Shown: positions 11,790-25,792, numbered from the stretch's first letter. The stretch: 64,000 bases of DNA from Siphonodentalium dalli (GCA_032622095.1 CP136065.1:148865577-148929576), one strand, 5' to 3'. The notes: generated by a model not told the origin, from the letters alone. Program-made: numbers and translations.

Positions 11790-12200
11790 ATAACATCCGG
11801 GGGGGGGGGGGTCTCACAAAAGTTTTATCATTCAGGGCCGGGGTGTGTGGGTCAGAAGAGGCCCGAAAAAATGAGTTTGTGCAAAAAAATTTCTATTCAC
11901 ATTTTTGCCCTTGTTTTATGTTGTTTCAAATATATTCATTAATAATTGTGTTCTAATGCAGGTTATGGCCTTTACAGACACTTAGGAACAGGGTAGGTAT
12001 AAGATATAAGTAATACAGGGGATATCTTCCAAAAACATACCGGGTGGGGTGGGTGCATCTCAGAGGCCTAAACAAATTGTTTGTGCAAATTTTTTCAACC
12101 CACATTATGGACATTGTTTTAAGTTGTTTTCACTAATAAATGTGTTCTAACCTAGATTATGACCTTAACCAACACTTAAGAACATATGTAGGTATAAGAT
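11790..12200. repeat. Degenerate tandem duplication with a G13 run
   Basis: The block at 11,800-11,985 (poly-G, then 'gtttgtgcaaaaaa...ttgttttatgttgttt') is repeated in decayed form at 12,040-12,200. The G13 run is at 11,799-11,811. Confidence 0.5.
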
Positions 12201-14929
12201 AAAGCACTCTCTGGTGCCAAATAAAAGTGATGAATGAATAGGAGTGCTGGTTTGCATTTCACCTCAAATTAATATTGAATAGTGCCTGATAGTGCTGGTA
12301 TTTTCACTCTGGCATGTCTAATGACCAAATAATACTAGTGCTGCAGAGTGCTGGCTAACAAAATACCTCAAATTAAAAAATAAACATGCCAGCCTGTTTA
12401 TTTGGCTCCAAAGAGTGATACTTATATACTATATAACTGTCTTTGCAGGTATGGCTATAAGTTGTTCTGATATGATGGTTGTGGCACCTTTTTGTGAACA
12501 ACAGTGAAGAAGTCATTAATTAGTAACTGGACTATTTATGTAAAAATTAAACACAATGTTGGCTTATTGGCACTATAAATATTACCTCACAATATCTGTG
12601 CATACTGTAGAATAAAAACATCATAACCGTTGATAGTTTTTCAATTGTTTGAACACTTGGAATCTGCCAGAAACTGACCAATTTAAAACTTACCTTTGAT
12701 TCTGTTTGATTTGGTCTTGAATATATTTAAAATGATTTTTTTCTTATGTTAGGGGGTGAGTCCAAAAAATCAGGCGGAAAAAGAAAAAAAAAATTTGCAC
12801 AAAAATGGTGGGTGGGTAGCAAAAGGTCTGTAACAAAAATTGGGCCCTGTATGTGTAAATTTTCCCCGTAACATCGCCGAAATTTTTAAGCAAATCGACC
12901 GTACCACTCCATAGAAAATATAGTCAGAACTACGCTCAATTGTAAATATTTACTACTCGATTCGGGACGCATCTATCGGCGATAAACTAACGATTTCGCA
13001 TATCGAGAGTCACTGCATTTAATTCATATATAAGAATAACGGTGTGTATTGTCAATTTGGATATACTATTTGTAAAAATTACTACTTTGAACAAGATTAT
13101 TCTCCATTTGTATTTGATCACCATACCTGAGTGTTACATCACTTTAACCTCAGAGTACATTTAACGTGTGATTTTTCATTGTACCTCGATCGCCTTGATA
13201 GTTAGTCAGCTGCTCTCATATCCATATCGATTCCCGCCCAAGTGGGAGCCATTACTTCTCAACTTTTCGATCTTTAGAACTGAATACACATCTTCTGGCC
13301 AAAGTGACCGGTGGTCCAGAGGACTCCACTGGCATTTGACCCCTCCCACTTCATCCCAAGACTCGGTATGAATTTATGGCGACCCAGTGCATGGCATGGC
13401 GGTGAAATAACATCACTGAGGCGTCTTCCAGTAATATATGGTGTGTATGGTATGTGTTTGATGTATGTCAGGAGAGTGGTAAGGTTATTTATTTGTTCAT
13501 AAGTGTCTGTTCATCATTATCCAGCAAAATAAATTAGTTTGATGCCAAAATGGTACCTTGTCCCTCCTCTTTGTGTTCACATATATATATATACGGTCTT
13601 AAGGCAGGCCAGGGTAATTTAATTCATTATACAATTATAGTCCATGGTTTTGCGTCAGACGATTTGCCGAAGAACCCCGTTTGTGCGCCATGGAGGTCAC
13701 AACTCTGAGATCACCGAATTATTAAAGGGGGACGGGTGTGTGTAGGTCAATTGAGACGTATTTTAAACGAATAATTATGGCTCGATAATCGATAATAGTA
13801 GCTTGTTCTGTCAATTATATATGCAATAGTCACCCTCGTCGAATCGGCTTACCTATTTAGCAATTCGGCGGAAAGTATCGAGGAGTCCGATTCAGCCGGC
13901 AAACCTCGTCAGATTCCAAAGGAACGAACATTATAGTTGTACAATGCATCACAATGGGGTAATCTGTGTACATGTATAATGTGTCCCACGTGGCATCAGC
14001 TATTGGTAAAGCTATACAATCAATTCAATAACTCTATATAGTATGTTGCTACCCACTGTGAATTTAAAGACATGAAAACTACTTGTCGTGCACTTCCAGT
14101 GACGTGCTTTATGGTCCGAGAATTTGGTCCCAATGGGTTGAAATTTTCCAACCGTTACCCCCAAATGTCAAACTGTTGAAGAACCCCTACATTACCAAAA
14201 AGAAAATATATCTTATATCAAGAACAAAGTTATTGGTTTTAAGAAAAATATTCTATACTTAGAATATTTGTTCTTGTGAGCATTACCACACTGAGAAATT
14301 GGGTGGAATATTCTTATAACTAGAAATTATTTCTAATGATTAAGAAAATAATTTCTAAGGAGAACAATATCTATGTGCATGTTTTCTTAATTCTTGAGTA
14401 TAAGAAAATATGTATAAAATATGAGTATAAGTATTTCTCACGGGCAAGAAACAATTCTTACGCAAGAATGTATTTCTTAAATGCAGAAAGTATACATATT
14501 AAACAATAAGAAACGTATACACATGTACAATTTTCCCTGCTGCTTTTGATCCCATCTTAATAAACGTTTGGGTTGCCAGATATTGATTTTTGAATTGACT
14601 GGTGTGAAAGTAATAACAATTTTTGTTCAGCCTTGCAAAAAATCCCATGGTCGCCTTTATAAACAGCGTGGATATCAATGCATGCTTCCATCACCCAAAA
14701 GTGTAGTGGTATTATAGGCCTAAATGCATAGATATGATAAGGAGCGTTCTCAAGCACGAGACTTAGTGGTATAGTTTTAAATCCAGTATACAAATAAAAC
14801 AAAATTGTGTGTTCGTTTGTTTGTCCGGCCTATGGACGACCAAACGGCTGGATTCTCAGAGCTGCCAATTTCTATACATTAGTCAAATGACCCAATGAGT
14901 GTCATTCGATATGTCTTAAAATGGCAGGA
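12201..14929. other. No gene recognised
   Basis: This is AT-rich DNA. The block 14,190-14,500 is unusually rich in AAGAAA/TTCTTA words with small hairpins (for example around 14,240-14,275). No exon or transposon end is convincing. Confidence 0.45.
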
Positions 14930-15680
14930 GGCCGGTCACCGGTAAAAGGCGAAGTTGGGAATTTCAATTATTTGATTGTCCTTTACATTATTATGTCAAT
15001 AAGGTTGATTTTTGGTTTGTGACAAGCTATGTCAATTACCAATAAAAGAAATGTATTAACACCACCAGGTGTATACTGTGGGCCAAATTATAAAATTCCG
15101 TGGTCCCATTTAGGTTTTATGGTTTTTCCGGTTTATTAGTTTAAAAGTCGAACTGCGCGATCAGGAGGCCGGTCACCGATAAAAGGTGTAGTTGGGAATT
15201 TCAATTTCGTTTATTTCCTTTACATTATTATGTCAATAATGTTGATTTTTGGTTTGTGACAAGCTATGTCAATTACCAATAAAGAAATTTAAAAGATAAT
15301 TTGTAAGTCTTATATTTCAACTTTTATAGATATTTTTCGTTCTGCAGCCCACTGATGGTTGTGTTGCTGTATGTAATAATTATGACCTCGTTAATTTCTT
15401 TCGATCTTTAGGTATGAACAATGGCTGGACCATGCACTCTTGGTGGGGAACACAATACCTCCGATTTTTGATCCGCATTTAGAAGCTTTCTGGTGTGGTG
15501 AATGAGAAACCTGCAGTAATAAGCCGTAGTTGTTTGTAATAATTCGAAGGATTAGTTGTTTTAACGGAATTTTGAGGGGGTGAATTCATGTAACCAATAT
15601 ATTTTATATTATAATTTATATTTATGGCTAATAATATTTTCTTGAGGGCGTTACCATTTCTGATTATGGTTTTCTTGTAT
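14930..15680. repeat. Second copy of the 240-bp-unit dispersed repeat
   Basis: One partial and one full 240-bp unit are followed by the same tail as at 2,100-2,560, in the same orientation and with few differences. See the copy at 1,620-2,575. Confidence 0.8.
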
Positions 15681-18008
15681 TTATAATGTTCATGTTTGTT
15701 GTGAAAAGCATGCTTTTCTTCTATGTGTATATATACATAGCACCTAATTAGCTACCAATCCGACTTACTCGCATCTTTTTCAAGTTAATGTGTGTTTATT
15801 GATGCGGGCAAGCATTTCTAACAGGTCGAGATCTCATGAATAAGACGTTGTGTAGAACACACGAAACTTGTCAGTTGTACAGGGACGTGGCGATAGGGGT
15901 TGGTTTGGTGTCTCGAGCCCTTCCCCTGAACTTTGGTACATTTCCAACATTTGGAAATTTCATACCTGACACAACATTAGTTGGACATTAAATTGACACC
16001 ATATAAAGTTTGGAATTTCTCTCATTGTTTGATTTTTCAACCAGTAATAGTTGGTAATTTTCTAATCTTAGAGTGTGTCAGGTTTATGTGTAGTGCGTTT
16101 GTGTGGTATTTTATGGATGGAATTATGAAATGAACATGATGAATGTGACAATGAAATTGACAATGATTTGCTTCAACTTCGCCATAAATCGAAGTGCTCC
16201 CCCAGCGTTACTATCAATAACATTATTATTTGGCCAATTTCAGTAAAATTCTCCCCGTTTACACTCGATAACGCAAATTTGTCTCCGCGTTTAAAATTCT
16301 TTGATATGGATCGTTTATATTCTGCAATAATTTGTACTCAAGGGACGCATTCTTATGTTTTATTGTGTTTTTTAAACTCCGAAGTGCGCTGTTGCTCATC
16401 TGTTCCCCAAATATCATCCCTGTCCCGTTTTATGTTCCACTTCGAAGACGATTTTTTTGTACCTTCTTAGCGATTTTTTGACAATATATTTTGCACCCGC
16501 ACACAATAAAGGTGAGCTGGACAATAATTTATCGAAGTCAACTTTGTCGTCGTTCGCATTGATTCTCCGTAGTTATACTCAACGACTATGTATGGAAATT
16601 ATTTGGTTGCACGTTCTTAGTCATATCGAAAATGACACTGATCACTAACAAATTTCATTAATCATCAAATAAGTGGAATAGCAAAGAAGTGATCACGAAA
16701 ACAAATCGTCTAAGAAATGGGATATTTTCGGGTGAAATTGCCCTGCATGTTTCACATGGAAACATGATTAGTTTTAGCATTCTCACCTATTAAATAATTC
16801 ATGATTTTAACACTGTGTTCTAGATTTAAACCTTAAGCATTAAGCGGGAGCTTGACCAGCATGGCTAGCATATATATTAACTAGTGGCTATTTGTGGAAA
16901 AATTATTAAATATAGCCCTACGTACTTGCTATATTGTCGATTTGACACATTGGGATTGGAATAATATGTATGCTAAATATAATAATTCCAGGCCAACTTA
17001 GTTGAACTGTCACGACCTTCTTGTTATACATGTACATGACTAATGAGGCAATCATATAAATGTTTAATCTAGTAGCATTTTCTCAGACCATGCCAAGAAT
17101 ATCTATGTATCTATGCCCAACAAGAATGATATATTCCACCAATACAAAGTTTTTGCTGTTGCGATAGGGAAGTAACTAGTACAGTTAATCAATTATGAAG
17201 TACCTTTCATTAATAATGTGTGTCATAGAATGTGAAGATCCAACTTTGAAATGGCAAGATTTAAATGACTTTGTGGTGGATTTTCCTTTGCGTCCCTCAT
17301 ACTAATGTCATTCCTCCTGGGCAATTATTAAAATGTTTATATACTATCAGATGTCTAACAATAGTGTCAGCATGTGCCGCATGATTAGTAATTTCAGATA
17401 AAATTCTCAACGATCACAAAGTTTTTTTCGCATAGAGACATATATAGAATTAAATTGAAATAGAATTAAATAGAACTAAATTTCCATCAATATTGTTAAT
17501 TTCAGTCTAGGTCTCCGCTATCACTATTATTGACCATCACAATGCTTAGACATTTGAGAGTACAATATAAGCTCACAAAAGTCATGAACAAGCATGCAAT
17601 CTCGAGCTGGGACCACCCTTAATACTTGTTTCTCATCATCTACTTCACAGAAGGGGTCACCCCTAAGTAGTAACCGTATAGGAAACACACCGAACATACC
17701 ACTATTGCACAATGACATCAGTTTGTTTGATCTAAATTATTTAGCCCCAAAACAATAGTCATTTGGCAAATTATCTCATTCCTTTTCGAAGTGCCTGTCA
17801 TCTACTGAAGTTGGATCCTACCAGGGCCATAAATTATGTCTCATTGAGTCATTGTGTCCCATCCATGTAAATCGCTGAAAGTCAAGCATACATAAACCTC
17901 TATAAATAAATCAAGATGTGGCTATGTGAAATATGCAATAAATCACCGTTTTCATAAAAATGTATTCAGTATTATATGTAAATTTATCCAATAAAGATAT
18001 TTTTCCCT
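15681..18008. other. No gene recognised
   Basis: I see no family motif, transposon end or paired splice signals. The open frames at 16,168-16,648 have no recognisable domain and are AT-biased. Confidence 0.45.
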
Positions 18009-18454
18009 TGAAGGTCCTCAATCCGAATCAATAGTCCCCATATCATCAGATTCCAACAACAAGAAGATTTTTGGAAATGCCGCTTCAGTTGACAGAATTA
18101 ATTGCTCGAAAATAATGCTAACTGCAGTCAATTATGGCATAAAATTGACAAAAACCTGTAATTTATCAACTTTTTGCTCAACGAATATTGCTGGTTTGTC
18201 AAACATCTGACACACAAAAAAAAAACCCAGTTGATTTTAGAGTTATCCATCTCCATCTGCAATTTGGTCAGAGAAAGTATTCTCGTCTGCTGTTTGCTGG
18301 GCCACGTAAAATTAAAATGATAGATTTTTAAAATCGGTATCTGATCACTCTGAGTTTTGATGTTGTGGGTTCCTCGACTTGAATCAAATATTTTTCACCT
18401 CCGAAGTCAAGGAAATAGTAATCTGCGAGGGTTAATTCGGATTGAGTACCTTTA
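18009..18454. mobile_element. MITE, family A, copy with both ends
   Basis: The left end 'aaggtcctcaatccgaat' and right end 'attcggattgagtacctt' are inverted copies of each other, defining an element of about 445 bp. The interior shares phrases with the 8.4-kb and 11.3-kb copies. Confidence 0.75.
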
Positions 18455-18928
18455 AAATTGCAAAAATTAAATAATATAAATTTGCTTTGAAAATTGGTTG
18501 CTTGGCCAGATTCAACCTTCACCTGATGATTGAATTTTGAAGAAATATAGTAACATGTGCTATATGGCTAATATCTCTTGACTGGCGCCATGGATATTGG
18601 TCTGGAAATTAGAGAAATGTTAGAAGCAATATCTCACTCTGACCCATGTCTAACTGTGGCCCACATTTCCCACATTCCTCTATATCTGGTGCGGCAACAT
18701 ATTCTCGTGCAAATAGGTTTATTTGTACCTAAATATTCACATATGTTCATATTTTTTTTATTTATTTAAATTTGTTTAAATAAAAATTTAGAAAAACTAA
18801 CGCCATTATACACTCTGCCAGGGCACACTGAGTCACCACACCAAATTTCGTTGAAATCTGAGCACCAATATTAACAAAGACATGTTGGTCTCAACTTTAC
18901 TTCAGTCTTATATATGTATATATAAACA

Positions 18929-19830
18929 GTCCCATGAAACATGTATACATTTATTGATGGACGTGTCATGGGCTCTTCATACAGGATCAGGTTCATTATT
19001 CCGAAGGTTCCATATTCCGAAGGGTCGCTATTCCAAAGGTTCTTATTAAGAAGGTTCGCTATTCTGAAGGTATGCTATTCTGGGCGTATTTAACCAGAAA
19101 AGATGGACAACTCTAATACCAAGTAGTTATTATTATCACGATTTTACAGTTATCCATCTTTATCTGGAAGACCGTCCGTTTGACCTCGTCCTGGCACGAT
19201 TAGGCACAGAAACAATACAAATAGCAAACTGCAAAGATCGATATCTAATTACTCTGAGCTTTGATGGGTGGGTTCGACACTAATCAAATATTTTTTTCCC
19301 ACCGAAGCCAAAGAAAGAGTAATTTAGCAGCGTCTTACCAGATTGAGTACCTTTAAGACTTTAAGTTATTTCCTTCATAAAAAGAGTCTTATGATAAAGA
19401 ACCCTCTCATACTTTAGAATATAGATAATAGAATGAAACTTCAAAATAACAAGTTATAAAAACCTTCTGAATATTGAGGAATATAGAGAACCTTACCTTG
19501 GGAATAGCGAAACTTCGGTATAATGAACCTTGGGAATAGCCAACCTTTGGACATAGAGTGACATGTCGCCGTTCTACGGTCCATACGCACTGGCGTGATC
19601 GTGATTCGTATATCCCAAGTTGGCCAGAAATACAGGCACTCCTATGAAACATACATTTATCATTTTATAGATGGACGTACGTGTTTTGGGTTGTCCATAC
19701 GTACTGACGTAATCATATTATTACAGTCAAGTGATACCCGAGTCAAGTGATACCATACAAAGTGATACCCTAATTGGTCAACTGATATCCAAGATGGCCG
19801 AGTCATCTGATACCTTTTTGAGTCAAATTG
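18929..19830. repeat. Composite repeat: inverted TTCCGAAGG-type arrays around a MITE fragment
   Basis: A short array (units like 'attccgaaggttcgct') at about 18,995-19,085 and its reverse complement at 19,495-19,560 flank a family A MITE fragment ending at 19,352. Outside these, 'cccatgaaacatg...atggacg' is repeated in direct orientation at 18,930 and 19,642. A further run of 'caagtgatacc' words follows at 19,725-19,830. Confidence 0.6.
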
Positions 19831-19934
19831 TACCATTTATAAAAAACGTTGATTTAGATACATTTGACCTCAAAAAGACTTGCACCAATAATAATTCCAA
19901 CTTTTTTTTAATTTTTTGTTTACGAATCACGCAG

Positions 19935-20048
19935 CGCCTCATTTTAATATTCATTATGACCTTACCTCGATTCTAATACTGAGCGGTGATTGGCTGTTTC
20001 TACTATTGCCGTCATGGGAAGGAGAGGTCATAATGAATATTAAATTTC
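19935..20048. repeat. Small inverted repeat
   Basis: The phrase 'tttaatattcattatgacct' near 19,941 recurs in reverse complement near 20,025, with arms of about 21 bp and a loop of about 60 bp. Confidence 0.55.
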
Positions 20049-22430
20049 TTCCCAAAAGCATATAATTATAAAATATGACACATTTGTGAACAGAAGACTA
20101 GAAAGGAGGAAGAGGATTTGACAACATCAGATGCATATATAGAGCCATCTCCTCAGAAAAGAACAGATTATTATAGTGGTCAGTGAGAAGCAAGAAGACA
20201 AGATTAAGTAAGAGGAAGAAATACAGAGCATGATGAGAAGATTAATGAACTGATGGGTTACAATTGGGTGGGACCAAGCTTGACTTTTGCATTGTTTTGA
20301 GCACACAAATGTTGAAGAAATATCGCATTCTATCAAATGGCGCATTGTAGACCCATTGTAGGCCTAATCATCTTTATAATTTATATTTCTGACTAATAAT
20401 TACTTTTTATCGGTGATAAAACTTAATATTTTGCGAATGTATGCATATGTAACATAACACCGCAAAGGTTAAGTTGGATACACGAAACTCCTATTCCCAA
20501 AGCTGGATATACCCAACACACCAATGACCCTTTCCCTTTCAGTGTTACTAGATGTAGGCCTACATGTCGCAGGTTGTCCATATGTGCTGACGTAATCATA
20601 TTATTATATGTATGGCTATAATGTATTGTTTATCAAAAATCAATCAATCAATATATCAAAATCTCTGTAAATGAACCAAGTACATGTCGGTTCATCTTAT
20701 CACAAAAAGACGTACAGTGCATTCGATGGTTTCCGTATTACTCATTCCAGATATTTTTCCTAATAGGAAATAGTAATAGGCAGCTCGTAGAGAACCAGGA
20801 AGTGAAATTTGTAAAAACTTCACGAAGTTTTCAACCAGATTTGAGCACACAAATATTCTCAAAACGCACGCATAACATCTGCTTTTGCTTTTAATTAATT
20901 TACAAAACTATTTTCTGTTGATGAATGTTTCAGCTACTGAAATCGAGCGGTTATTTATTGTAAACGATGATTCATTGCCTTCAAGTTCAATTTCAAAGTA
21001 TTTTCTGATTTTCGTAAGTTTGATTAGAATTTAGATTAGATTATTTATTGGTAATGATAATAAACATCTATACAATTTTATACAAATATGACACATGTAT
21101 ACAATTTGTAACTGTATAAGCCCAGGGGGGGGGGGGGGGGGGGGGGGGGGGGGGCTCATGCAGATTTTTGCTCTAAAAAAGTGGGTAAGTACTGGGCTTA
21201 TTCACAAGAACCACACCCCCCCCCCCCCCCCCCTGTGCAAAAATTTCAGTTAGACTTCAGGTACCGACCTACCATCGTGTTTTATACCAATACCATATTT
21301 TTGTATTTAATAAAGATAATAATGTGTTTTATTTATATTAAATGACAGTCATGATCACAGGCCTTCTAAACAGTGACTGAGATCTTATTAAATAGAAATG
21401 TAAAATGCATCTATTATCTATCAATTAGTATAGGAAGGAGAAGGTTTGAATCAAAAAGTTTGCAAATTTACAAAGATCGACCCAACAAAGTGTTCAAAAC
21501 TTTTTCAAATATTACATTTTACCACTATATTATACTCCAACATGTGCTTCTAATTACGATAATACGAATCCGCTGTCCAAATTGTTGTAGGATGCCCTCT
21601 TCTCGAATTATCTGTCATTTTAGATGGTATATTTTGCCCGTTAATAGGGCCGTTATTTTGACTAAGATGGCTCGACGTGGTCCACTACAGGAAGCGAAGA
21701 AATGTTGGGTCTCACTAAAGGAATACCGGCGAAGGCCGTCGGTAACCGACCAAGTCCCGTAGGTGTAACACAAAATGAGTTCTTTGTTATTAATGACACA
21801 AAAAATTAACAACTGCGGCTAAACTAAAGCAGAGTGAGTATGTCGACGACTGGATATTTGAAATCCAGCATAATATTTATTTTTTTAAGCTGCTTCAATG
21901 TCAACGTTGGACCTCAACAGTCTTCGGCGGACTTCTTTTGAGCGACCGTTTCAATTTCCAATTCATTTATCACGCGATTATACTATGGGCCGATGTGCAA
22001 TGCAAATCTCTGAAAAAATCAGTCATATTTGTTGAATAATAGACATGATACAGCTGAGATACATTGATTCTGCCATTTTTTTTATCGACATGACAAAATT
22101 TTACCCAAAATTCTTTATGAATACCTGGTCCATTTATAGTAAAGTAAGTGGACTAGTTAATTACTTAAAAAATATATAATATCACTCAATTATCACTGTT
22201 TGGAAGGCCTATGGTCATGATAATAACCACAAACAGTGATAGACAGACACATTTTGGATCAATTTGAATAAGATTGTAAATGTTGGATTAATTTGTAAAC
22301 ACAATAGGGTTGTATGATGAGTTCACAAGTTTATTTAGTTACCCTAATGCTTATTAATCAAACTGATTCTTATAAAAACACAACAGTGAGATGCATTATC
22401 AAAGGATATCCTACAAAAACACCTTTTTAG
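20049..22430. other. No gene seen; contains a G30 and a C18 run
   Basis: Thirty consecutive G lie at 21,125-21,154 and 18 consecutive C at 21,216-21,233, with inverted 'aagcccag/ctgggctt' around them. No coding sequence is recognised. Such tracts are length-unstable and hard to sequence, so their exact lengths are uncertain. Confidence 0.6.
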
Positions 22431-24447
22431 CTCAACTTTACTTTGTAAAGTTTGAGCTATTGCCATGGCTTGGTATCCGTCGTGCGTGTGTGTGAGGGTG
22501 TGTGTGTGCGTGTATGCGTGATACGTCAACAATTTCCTTTAGCACGGGCTACAGTTCGTACCTTTGATCCGATTATTATGAAATTTGTCATGGATGTTGA
22601 CATTGACATGTAGATGGGAACGAGTCATTTTGGGGTCATTCGTAAAAAAAACATGGCCGCCAGTGGCCATCATGGATTCAAAATTCAATCCATTAGCACG
22701 GGCTACAGGCCGTACTGTTTGTCTTATTGTCATGAAATTTGTCATGGATGTTAATATTGACATGTAGATGGGAACGAGTAATTTTGGGGTCATTCGGCCA
22801 AAAAACATGGCCGCCAGCAGCCATCTTGGATTTTACTCTTTGTATGACTAAATCCTTTAGCACGGGCTACAGGTCGTACCTTTAGTCTGATCATCATGAA
22901 ATTTGTCATCGCGGTTGAAATTGGAATGTAGATGGGAACAAGTCATTTTGGGGTCATACGGACAAAAAACATGGCCGTCAGTGGCCATCTTTGATTTCAA
23001 AATTTAATCCATTAGCACGGGCCACAGGTCGTACTGTTTGTCTGATCATCATAAAATTTGTCATGGATGTTAACAATGACATGTAGATGGGAACGAGTCA
23101 TTTTGGGGTCATTCGATCGAAAAACATGGCCGCCAGCAGCCATCTTGGATTTTACTCTTTGTATGACTAAATCCTTTAGCACAAGCTACAGGTCGTACCT
23201 TTAGTCTGATCATCATGAAATTTGTCATGGATATTAATATTGACATGTAGATGGGAACGAGTAATTTTGGGGTCATTCGGCCCAAAAATATGGCCGCCAG
23301 CAGCCATCTTGGATTTTACTCTTTGTATGACTAAATTCTTTAGCACGGGCTACAGGTCGTACATTTAGCACGGGCTGCAGGTCGTACCTTTAGTCTGATC
23401 ACCATAAAATTTGTCATGGATATTAACAATGACATCTAGATGGGAACGAGTAATTTTGGGGTCATTCGGCCAAAAAACATGGTCGCCAGCAGCCATCTTG
23501 GATTTTACTCTTTGTATGACTAAATCCTTTAGCACGGGCTACAGGTCCTACTTTTAGTCTGATCATCATAAAATTTCTCAAGAATGTTAATAATGACATG
23601 TAGATGGGAACGAGTCATTTTGGGGTCATTCGGCCAAAAAACATGGCCGCCAGCAGCCATCTTGGATTTTACTCTTTGTATGACTAAATCCTTTAGCACG
23701 GGCTACAGGTCGTACCTTTAGTCTGATCATCATAAAATTTGTCATGGCTGTTGAAATTGGAATGTAGATGGGAACGAGTCATTTTGGGGTCATTCGGACA
23801 AAAAACATGGCAGCCAGTGGCCATTTTGGATTTCAAAATTTAATCCATTAGCACGGGCCACAGGTCGTACTGTTCGTCTGATCATCATGAAATTTGTCAT
23901 GGATGTTAACAATGACATGTAGATGGGAACGAGTAATTTTGGGGTCATTCGGCCAAAAAACATGGTCGCCAGCAGCCATCTTGGATTTTACTCTTTGTAT
24001 GACTAAATTCTTTAGCATGGGCTACATGTCATACCTTTAGTCTGATCATCATAAAATTTGTCATAAATGTTAATAATGACATTTAGATGGGAACGAGTCA
24101 TTTTGGGGTCATTCGGCCAAAAAACATGGCCACCAGCAGCCATCTTGGATTTTACTCTTTGTATGACTAAATTCTTTAGCATGGGCTACAGGTCGTACCT
24201 TTAGTCTGATCGTCATAAAATTTGTCATGGATGTTAACAATGACATGTCGATGGGAACGACTCATTTTGGGGTCATTCGGCCGAAAACATGGCCGCCAGC
24301 AGCCATCTTGGATTTTACTTTTCTCTTCATGTCTATAAACTAGTATTAGACATTCAACTTTCCACATTCCTAATTGCTCCATTGACTGTAATACATTAAA
24401 TTATTCCCTTTCCAAGTTGAGCTACAGTGTCATTGACACTTTCATTT
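22431..24447 (+). mobile_element. Helentron-like non-autonomous element (HINE-type) with internal minisatellite
   Basis: The element starts with TAGCTCAACTT (22,438) within a small hairpin (…TTTACTTTGTAAA…TTTGAGCTA) and then a GT-rich stretch. It continues with about 11 monomers of about 160 bp (each with 'agcacgggctacaggtcgta' and 'tttggggtcattcgg') and ends with AAGTTGAGCTA (24,414-24,424), the perfect hairpin AGTGTCA-T-TGACACT (24,426-24,440) and TTCATTT. Short subterminal inverted repeats, a 3' hairpin and a minisatellite core are the published hallmarks of Helentron-associated elements. No Rep/helicase is present. The boundaries were set by comparison with a second copy at 41,785-50,495. 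Confidence 0.7.
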
Positions 24448-25792
24448 ATTGGGGATTTGGGATTTTACCCGGGAGGATTTGGAAGGGGCTGCACCCCTTC
24501 CCTACAACCCACTTTGGAATGATGTTGGGGGTTATGAGATGAGAAACATAGCGAGGAAGGGATGATAAATGATCTAGACATATTGTGTTATTTCTTCTTC
24601 TTTATTGCCTTCTTTTTTCTGCGTTGTTTTTCTGTTGTTGTTGTGTCTCTGGCCTCCATGTATTTTATAAGCTGTTCGCTTTTATCAAGCTGCTGTTGGT
24701 GTCGATGACTTTCTGCCTGACATTCTGCCATCAGCTTTTTTGTTTCTGCCAGACGCCAGTGCGCTTTCGATGACCTCAGCAGCAGAGCGAGTGACTTCGG
24801 TGTTCCTGCTTCCATTGGCTGTGGTGATGTCCTCGACAGCTGGCTGATCTTCTTGCGCGAGGGCCAAGTGGGGGAACTGGGCATATCTCTCAGTTCTCCC
24901 CATCTCCACTTGGCCCTCCTGTTGGCATCCCTGCGTCTTGAGGGTCCCTTGCTCCTTCTCTTCTTCCTGGTGGATTCCGGTCAGTCCTACCAGGCCACGG
25001 CCGGTAGAGGATTCTACCAGAGGATTCTACTGGTACTGCAAAACCAACTCCAGTCTACCGTTTTAGTGTGGAGTGACCAGCTAATACAGTGGGCAAACTG
25101 GAAACCGCTCAGTGCATGAACTACAAAAACACCAAGTCAATATTTCAGATCCCATTGGATTTACTCTGATAGAGGTGTTAACAATACGTGACATATCCTT
25201 TGATTTTGTTTATGTGATACCTCTTTTAAGAATAAAAAGTGTATAAATCAGAACAATATTAACACAAGTGTATACTACTAGTATTTAATATACCTTTTAT
25301 TTTCAAGAAAAATAACTGGAAAAAATAATAAAAGCACAGATGTGCTTGATTATCTTCTCCTATTTTACAGGATAGAGACATGATTGTATTCACCTTCCAA
25401 ATGCTCAAAAATGGGGGTGGGCTTATCTATGAGGACCACCCCATGTTTTATATAGGGTAAAAAACCCAGACTGGGCTTATTTTCGAGGATGGGCTTACTG
25501 ACTGGTATATACAGTACTAGTATATGATTATGGATGGAACTGTGGTCGACATTAAAATGTAGCTGCAGATGTATAATCAAAAAGAGATTTAACCAATTAT
25601 AAAGTTTTAAAAGATGGTCAGCCTCTATAATTAAATATACCATAAGCAGGGATAACACTGACAGAATGACAAGAAATCTCTCTTATTTCCATAGTGGTCC
25701 CTAATAATTATGATGGGTTTAAAATAAAGTAGTACGGAAAGTAGATGGAAGTAATAAGACTAAGTATAGGCATATATAATAAGTTACAGGGC
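24448..25792. other. Mostly no gene; one lysine-rich minus-strand ORF
   Basis: A GC-richer patch (24,600-25,100) carries the minus-strand frame 24,588-24,884, whose C-terminal half looks coiled-coil and ends in a lysine-rich tail (KQRRKKKAIKKKK). This could be the end of a transposon-encoded or host DNA-binding protein, but no domain is recognisable and I cannot place splice sites. The rest (25,120-25,790) shows nothing. Confidence 0.3.

Noticed and set aside
22500-24330. CRISPR-like or coding array
   Set aside because: The units are about 160 bp and nearly continuous with no short conserved repeat plus unique spacers; this is a minisatellite inside a eukaryotic transposon.
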